Below, in pieces: positions 60,673 through 64,000 of a stretch of 64,000 nt of DNA. A program made the position numbers and the translations under genes. This DNA comes from JADFAK01 sp047615865 (GTDB taxonomy: Bacteria; Bacteroidota; Bacteroidia; Flavobacteriales_D; Sanyastnellaceae), in contig JBLHIB010000002.1 in the NCBI GenBank assembly GCA_047615865.1, positions 1 through 64,000 on the forward strand. Direction: 5' to 3'. The notes below the pieces were generated by a model, which searched no databases, was not told the origin of the DNA, and worked only from the letters and a program-made list of their open reading frames with translations. How positions within the stretch are numbered: the stretch's first letter is position 1; every line of letters begins with the position of its first letter.

Positions 60673-62559
60673 ATGAAATACACGAACTATTTAATGTTTT
60701 TTGCTCTTTCGATCGCAATGGCATCATGTGGACAAGCTGAAGAAAAGCCACAAGAGCATAGTGATAAGAGCAAGATGAAAATCGCCAATATGAAATTAGC
60801 TAGTGACGCTCATTCGTATTCCAAGCCAGAAGATGCTGTCGTAAAGCACCTAGATTGGGATGCTGTAGTCGACTTTGATGAAAAAATCATCACTGCGACT
60901 GCCGATTACCAGATCGAGAATTTGACAGGAACAGATGTCATTATTCTAGACATCAATCACTTGAATTTGAAGGAAGTCCTCGTAGATGGCGAACTTACCG
61001 AATTTCACATCGGAACTGAGAAAAAATATCTTGGTCGGCCCCTAGAGATTCCTATCAAGTCCGACTCTAAGAAAGTGACTATCATGTACGAAACTAGCAA
61101 GGGTGCTGAAGCATTGTTGTGGGTGGATGGCGACGAGCCTTTTCTTTTCACACAATCGCAGGCAATTCTTGCAAGGACTTGGATTCCATGTCAGGACAGT
61201 CCGGGCGTCAGATACTCGTACAATGCGCGTGTAAAAGTACCAAGTGACTTGATGGCTCTTATGAGCGCCGAGAATCCTCAGGAGAAAAACGCTACTGGAG
61301 AGTACACCTTCAAAATGGAGCAGCCTATTCCTTCGTATTTGATGGCTTTGGCTGTTGGAAATGTTGAATTTCGCGCTATTGGTGATCAGTCTGGTGTATA
61401 TGCGATACCTTCTCTCATTGAAGCGGCAGAATACGAATTCCAAGAAATGGATGACATGTTGCTTGCAGCTGAAGAGTTATACGGCAAGTACGTTTGGGGC
61501 CGTTATGACCTACTTATCCTCCCTCCTGCCTTCCCATTTGGTGGAATGGAGAATCCACGATTGACATTTGCTACTCCTACGATTATCGCTGGTGACCGCT
61601 CTCTTGTAGCTCTCGTAGCTCATGAATTGGCGCACAGTTGGTCAGGAAACCTGGTAACAAACAGCACATGGGACGATTTCTGGTTGAATGAAGGATTTAC
61701 TGTTTACTTCGAGCAGCGCATCATGGAAGCCGTATACGGACGTGAGCATGCTGAGATGCTGGCCAAACTCACCAAGCAAGAATTAATTGCTGATGAAGAA
61801 GACATTCGAGTAACACAGAACATGCCGAATGACACAAAATTAAAGCTTGACCTATCGGGACGTAATCCTGATGATGGCCTTACAGCTATTCCATACAACA
61901 AAGGATACTTCTTCCTCCGTTTGATGGAAGAGACAGTAGGACGAGATAAGTTCGACGCATTCTTGAAAGCATATTTCACTGAGCATTCGTTCCAAGTAAT
62001 GGACACGGATAATTTCCTAGCCTACTTGAATGACAGGCTTTTGACCGATGAAGATCGAGCTGCAATTGACATTGACGCCTGGGTATTTGGAATTGGCATT
62101 CCTGATAACATTCCAACTGTAGAATCTGACCGCCTTGAGCGCGTTGATTCTGTTCTTACTGAATGGGTAGCGGGTAATATGTTGATTGAGAATATTGACA
62201 TGAATTCATGGGTGTATCAAGAAAAGTATCGATTCATTTCTGAAATTCCTGAATCTATCACTGCCGAGCAAATGGCTGAGTTGGATGCTGCATTCGGCAT
62301 TCTAGAAACGGGTAACAATGAAGTTTTGTTTGCCTGGTTAGAGAAGAGTATTCGTAAGAACTATGAAGCTGCTTATCCTCGAGTTGAATCATTCTTAGTA
62401 AGTGTGGGCCGACGAAAGTTCTTGACTCCGCTTTACCGCGCGATGAAGGAGACTGACCAAATGGATATGGCCATAGACATCTATACCAAAGCAAGACCTC
62501 ATTACCATGCGGTTGCTGTAGGAACTATGGATGAGCTTTTGGAGTTCCCTGCAGAGTAA
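60673..62559 (+). CDS. M1 family metallopeptidase, lipoprotein (LTA4H/aminopeptidase type)
   Basis: Protein of 628 residues from the ATG at 60673. Lipobox MFFALSIAMASC predicts lipidation at Cys16. Domains: beta N-terminal part about 45-220, the exopeptidase motif GGMENPRLTFATP, and zinc motif H317-E-L-A-H321 with third ligand E340 (WLNEGFTVYFEQR), then a helical C-terminal domain like that of leukotriene A4 hydrolase homologues. It is expected to be a membrane-bound aminopeptidase. It is the second M1 enzyme in 4.4 kb but only distantly similar to the one at 58184. A terminator follows at 62597. Confidence 0.93.
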   Translation: MKYTNYLMFFALSIAMASCGQAEEKPQEHSDKSKMKIANMKLASDAHSYSKPEDAVVKHLDWDAVVDFDEKIITATADYQIENLTGTDVIILDINHLNLKEVLVDGELTEFHIGTEKKYLGRPLEIPIKSDSKKVTIMYETSKGAEALLWVDGDEPFLFTQSQAILARTWIPCQDSPGVRYSYNARVKVPSDLMALMSAENPQEKNATGEYTFKMEQPIPSYLMALAVGNVEFRAIGDQSGVYAIPSLIEAAEYEFQEMDDMLLAAEELYGKYVWGRYDLLILPPAFPFGGMENPRLTFATPTIIAGDRSLVALVAHELAHSWSGNLVTNSTWDDFWLNEGFTVYFEQRIMEAVYGREHAEMLAKLTKQELIADEEDIRVTQNMPNDTKLKLDLSGRNPDDGLTAIPYNKGYFFLRLMEETVGRDKFDAFLKAYFTEHSFQVMDTDNFLAYLNDRLLTDEDRAAIDIDAWVFGIGIPDNIPTVESDRLERVDSVLTEWVAGNMLIENIDMNSWVYQEKYRFISEIPESITAEQMAELDAAFGILETGNNEVLFAWLEKSIRKNYEAAYPRVESFLVSVGRRKFLTPLYRAMKETDQMDMAIDIYTKARPHYHAVAVGTMDELLEFPAE

Positions 62560-62596
62560 TACAACAGACCAACTTCAAGTTGATATAGAACATACT

Positions 62597-62640
62597 GCCG
62601 AGTCATTGGAAATTTATTTTCGATGGCTCGGCTTTCATTT
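62597..62640 (+). terminator. Terminator-like hairpin after the M1 lipoprotein
   Basis: GCCGAGTCAT (62597-62606) pairs with ATGGCTCGGC (62623-62632) with one G-U pair and a 16-base loop, then TTTCATTT. Confidence 0.75.
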
Positions 62641-62841
62641 AGGCGACGCGGTTCAATTGCATTCTATTCCCTCGACTTCCACAGACCCGCTATGCTCAAT
62701 GACGGGTTATTCACGCACTAGGCTTTCTTTCTTTTCGACAAATGGCTTTATGCACAACTCGGTTCTCGATCAAAGAAAATCGGACGAAGTTTCCATTTAG
62801 TTGTAGCATTGAATTTCGCAGTCGAGACCTCTCATCAATAC
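62641..62841. other. Non-coding stretch between convergent genes
   Basis: The gap between the stops at 62559 and 62900 is 340 bases. Outside its two terminator hairpins I see no credible gene, promoter or repeat. A short open frame of 89 codons crosses it but overlaps the upstream stop, has no signal or domain, and reads through the terminator. Confidence 0.6.
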
Positions 62842-62880
62842 AAAAAAGCCTCACTAGAAATTGCTTTCTAGTGAGGCTTT
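62842..62880 (-). terminator. Rho-independent terminator of the second type B T9SS gene
   Basis: Perfect 16-bp stem AAAGCCTCACTAGAAA / TTTCTAGTGAGGCTTT (62845-62860 and 62865-62880), loop TTGC. On the minus strand it ends in six T, and it begins 20 bases after the stop at 62900. Confidence 0.92.
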
Positions 62881-62899
62881 GAATTTTGTTTAGTGCCAA

Positions 62900-64000
62900 C
62901 TATCGGATCACTGTAACCGACCCTTGCTTTATGTATCGTTGAGCCGTGCTTGCAGAGTATACGGTCAAATGCCATTCGTATAGATCAGTATTTGCATAAT
63001 GCTGACCGCCGCTGACTTCTCCAAGCCATGGTTCAGCTATGTCGTTAGTTTGGAACACTTTCTCTCCCCATCGGTCGAATACGATCAACTCAAACCGCGT
63101 CAGATCGATATCTGAACCTTTTACTAGGAATACATCGTTCACTCCGTCTGCATTTGGTGAGAAGGCGTTAGGTATATATACGTTGAACAAATCGTAAATG
63201 ACTGTATATTTCATTGCAGTCGACTCGCAACCATTTGCATCAATGACAGTCAATGAAACCGGGTAATTGCCTCCTATATCATAAGGGTATTCAAAAAGTG
63301 GATTCTGTTCGAAAGCGTTTCCTAGCATTTGAATCGTATCAAATACCCAAAACCATTCTATAATAGAACCTTGCGAGTCATCGAAATACTGAATTTCTGT
63401 TTCAGGAATAGCAGTAGGCTGCGGTGAAGAGTGGAAATTGGCCAATGGGTTATCGAAAACAGAAATGTAGTTTTCTTCAAAATCCGAATATTGGCAACCG
63501 ATAGGCGAACTCAATGTAAGGCCAACGTCGTAAGAACCTGGTTCATTAAACGTATGAGGGAATTCTGAAGCATTGAAAATATAAGTACCATCGCTAATCG
63601 TCCATTCTCCTTGTACATAAGAATCTTGATCATTTTGAACAAAGAACAGAATGTCAGCAGGAAAACATCCACTAGTAGTATCTGCTCCAATAGAGACATC
63701 CAAAGGAACTTCCAAAGTGACTACTTGGCAGGCTGCTACTTCTGGTGTTTCGCAGCCATCAGTTACAACAACGCAGTAAGTTGTGTTTCCATTTGGATCA
63801 ACTGTGAAGCTTTCTTCTGAGCTAACACCAACTGAGCCGTTTGACCAAGCGAAGTTGTACGGACCACTGTCACCACCACTAATGGATAGTACTTCGACCG
63901 TCGCAGTTCCTCCGCCGCAGATCAGGGTGTCCAATGCAATTTCCATGGATAGCTCCATGAAAATATCGACGTCCATTGTGAAAGGTGCTGACTCGCAGCC
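62900..64000 (-). CDS. T9SS type B (gliding motility-associated) C-terminal domain protein, 5' part outside window
   Basis: The frame is open from the window edge to the stop at 62900 (367 residues seen; an in-window ATG at 63976 is internal). From N to C it shows an Ig or SprB-like segment (YNFAWSNGSVGVSSE), a cysteine-bearing strand region, a PKD domain (YIFNASEFPHTFNEPGSYDV-like, WFWVFDTIQ, GNYPVSLTVIDANGC), and a type B sorting domain (IPNAFSPNADGVNDVF, LIVFDRWGEKVFQTND, YEWHLTVYS). It is exported by T9SS and probably surface attached. No PorP/SprF gene lies downstream; the upstream side is outside the window. Confidence 0.92.
   Translation of the reverse strand, partial: GCESAPFTMDVDIFMELSMEIALDTLICGGGTATVEVLSISGGDSGPYNFAWSNGSVGVSSEESFTVDPNGNTTYCVVVTDGCETPEVAACQVVTLEVPLDVSIGADTTSGCFPADILFFVQNDQDSYVQGEWTISDGTYIFNASEFPHTFNEPGSYDVGLTLSSPIGCQYSDFEENYISVFDNPLANFHSSPQPTAIPETEIQYFDDSQGSIIEWFWVFDTIQMLGNAFEQNPLFEYPYDIGGNYPVSLTVIDANGCESTAMKYTVIYDLFNVYIPNAFSPNADGVNDVFLVKGSDIDLTRFELIVFDRWGEKVFQTNDIAEPWLGEVSGGQHYANTDLYEWHLTVYSASTAQRYIKQGSVTVIR

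Noticed and set aside
62531..62800. An 89-codon open frame after the M1 lipoprotein
   Set aside because: It starts inside the upstream gene, crosses its terminator hairpin and shows no coding character.

Overview
The window comes from a member of the Bacteroidota, most likely a marine-type Flavobacteriales (Cryomorphaceae/Crocinitomicaceae-like). The evidence is the many secreted proteins with type IX secretion system (T9SS) C-terminal sorting domains of type A and type B, a PorP/SprF protein, SprB, HYR, PKD and FG-GAP repeats, a Bacteroidota-type -7 promoter element TAnnTTTG in front of at least a dozen genes, and Bacteroidota versions of housekeeping genes. No rRNA, tRNA, CRISPR array, insertion sequence or prophage was seen.

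Layout. 1-4.3 kb (minus): two tandem paralogous FG-GAP/ASPIC-UnbV secreted proteins, the first cut by the window edge. 4.5-21.7 kb (minus): a tightly packed six-gene operon. In transcription order it holds a 2541-residue HYR-repeat adhesin with a type B sorting domain, a PorP/SprF partner, two PD40-PKD-OmpA envelope proteins, a small secreted protein of unknown function, and a one-protein sensor with Reg_prop propeller, Y_Y_Y domain, membrane segment and SpoIIE/PP2C phosphatase. 21.8-23.7 kb (minus): a SprB-repeat T9SS protein. 23.8-27.2 kb (plus): coupled genes for a CvfB-like S1 protein, YaaA, an FKBP lipoprotein and an MtfA peptidase fused to a SEC-C motif. 27.3-31.7 kb: a large secreted M43 metalloprotease with seven SprB repeats. 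31.8-34.8 kb: an SRPBCC/GyrI membrane protein, a DUF819 membrane protein and a small secreted protein. 34.8-36.0 kb: a decayed T9SS protein. 36.1-38.2 kb: a small secreted protein coupled to a T9SS protein with duplicated modules. 38.2-39.8 kb (minus): ribA and a RlaP-like nucleotidyltransferase. 39.8-43.7 kb (minus): two secreted proteins sharing a Cys/Asp-rich unit and a dockerin-like C-terminus, one with a 12 x 72-bp tandem array. 43.9-53.3 kb: pgi, an arylsulfotransferase-like T9SS protein, xerD, a SPOR-like protein, a GT4 glycosyltransferase, rpmE2 and ribBA. 53.4-62.6 kb (plus): def, a TPR lipoprotein, a broken alkB, a class II aldolase, a secreted EEP nuclease/phosphatase, and two M1 peptidases flanking bioY. 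62.9-64 kb (minus): the end of a second type B T9SS protein.

How it fits together. About a third of the genes encode envelope or exported proteins using T9SS; the core machinery is not in this window. The best candidate for an incompletely described system is the 4.5-21.7 kb operon: adhesin, dedicated SprF, peptidoglycan-anchored OmpA proteins and a transmembrane phosphatase sensor, joined by overlapping stop/start codons. Other notable points are a RibBA whose GTP cyclohydrolase II half has lost its zinc and catalytic residues while a separate intact RibA exists; the 72-bp tandem array with a 144-bp higher-order period; two pseudogenes whose ancestral reading can be rebuilt; and an 18-bp sequence present three times, exactly and in the same orientation, in unrelated contexts.
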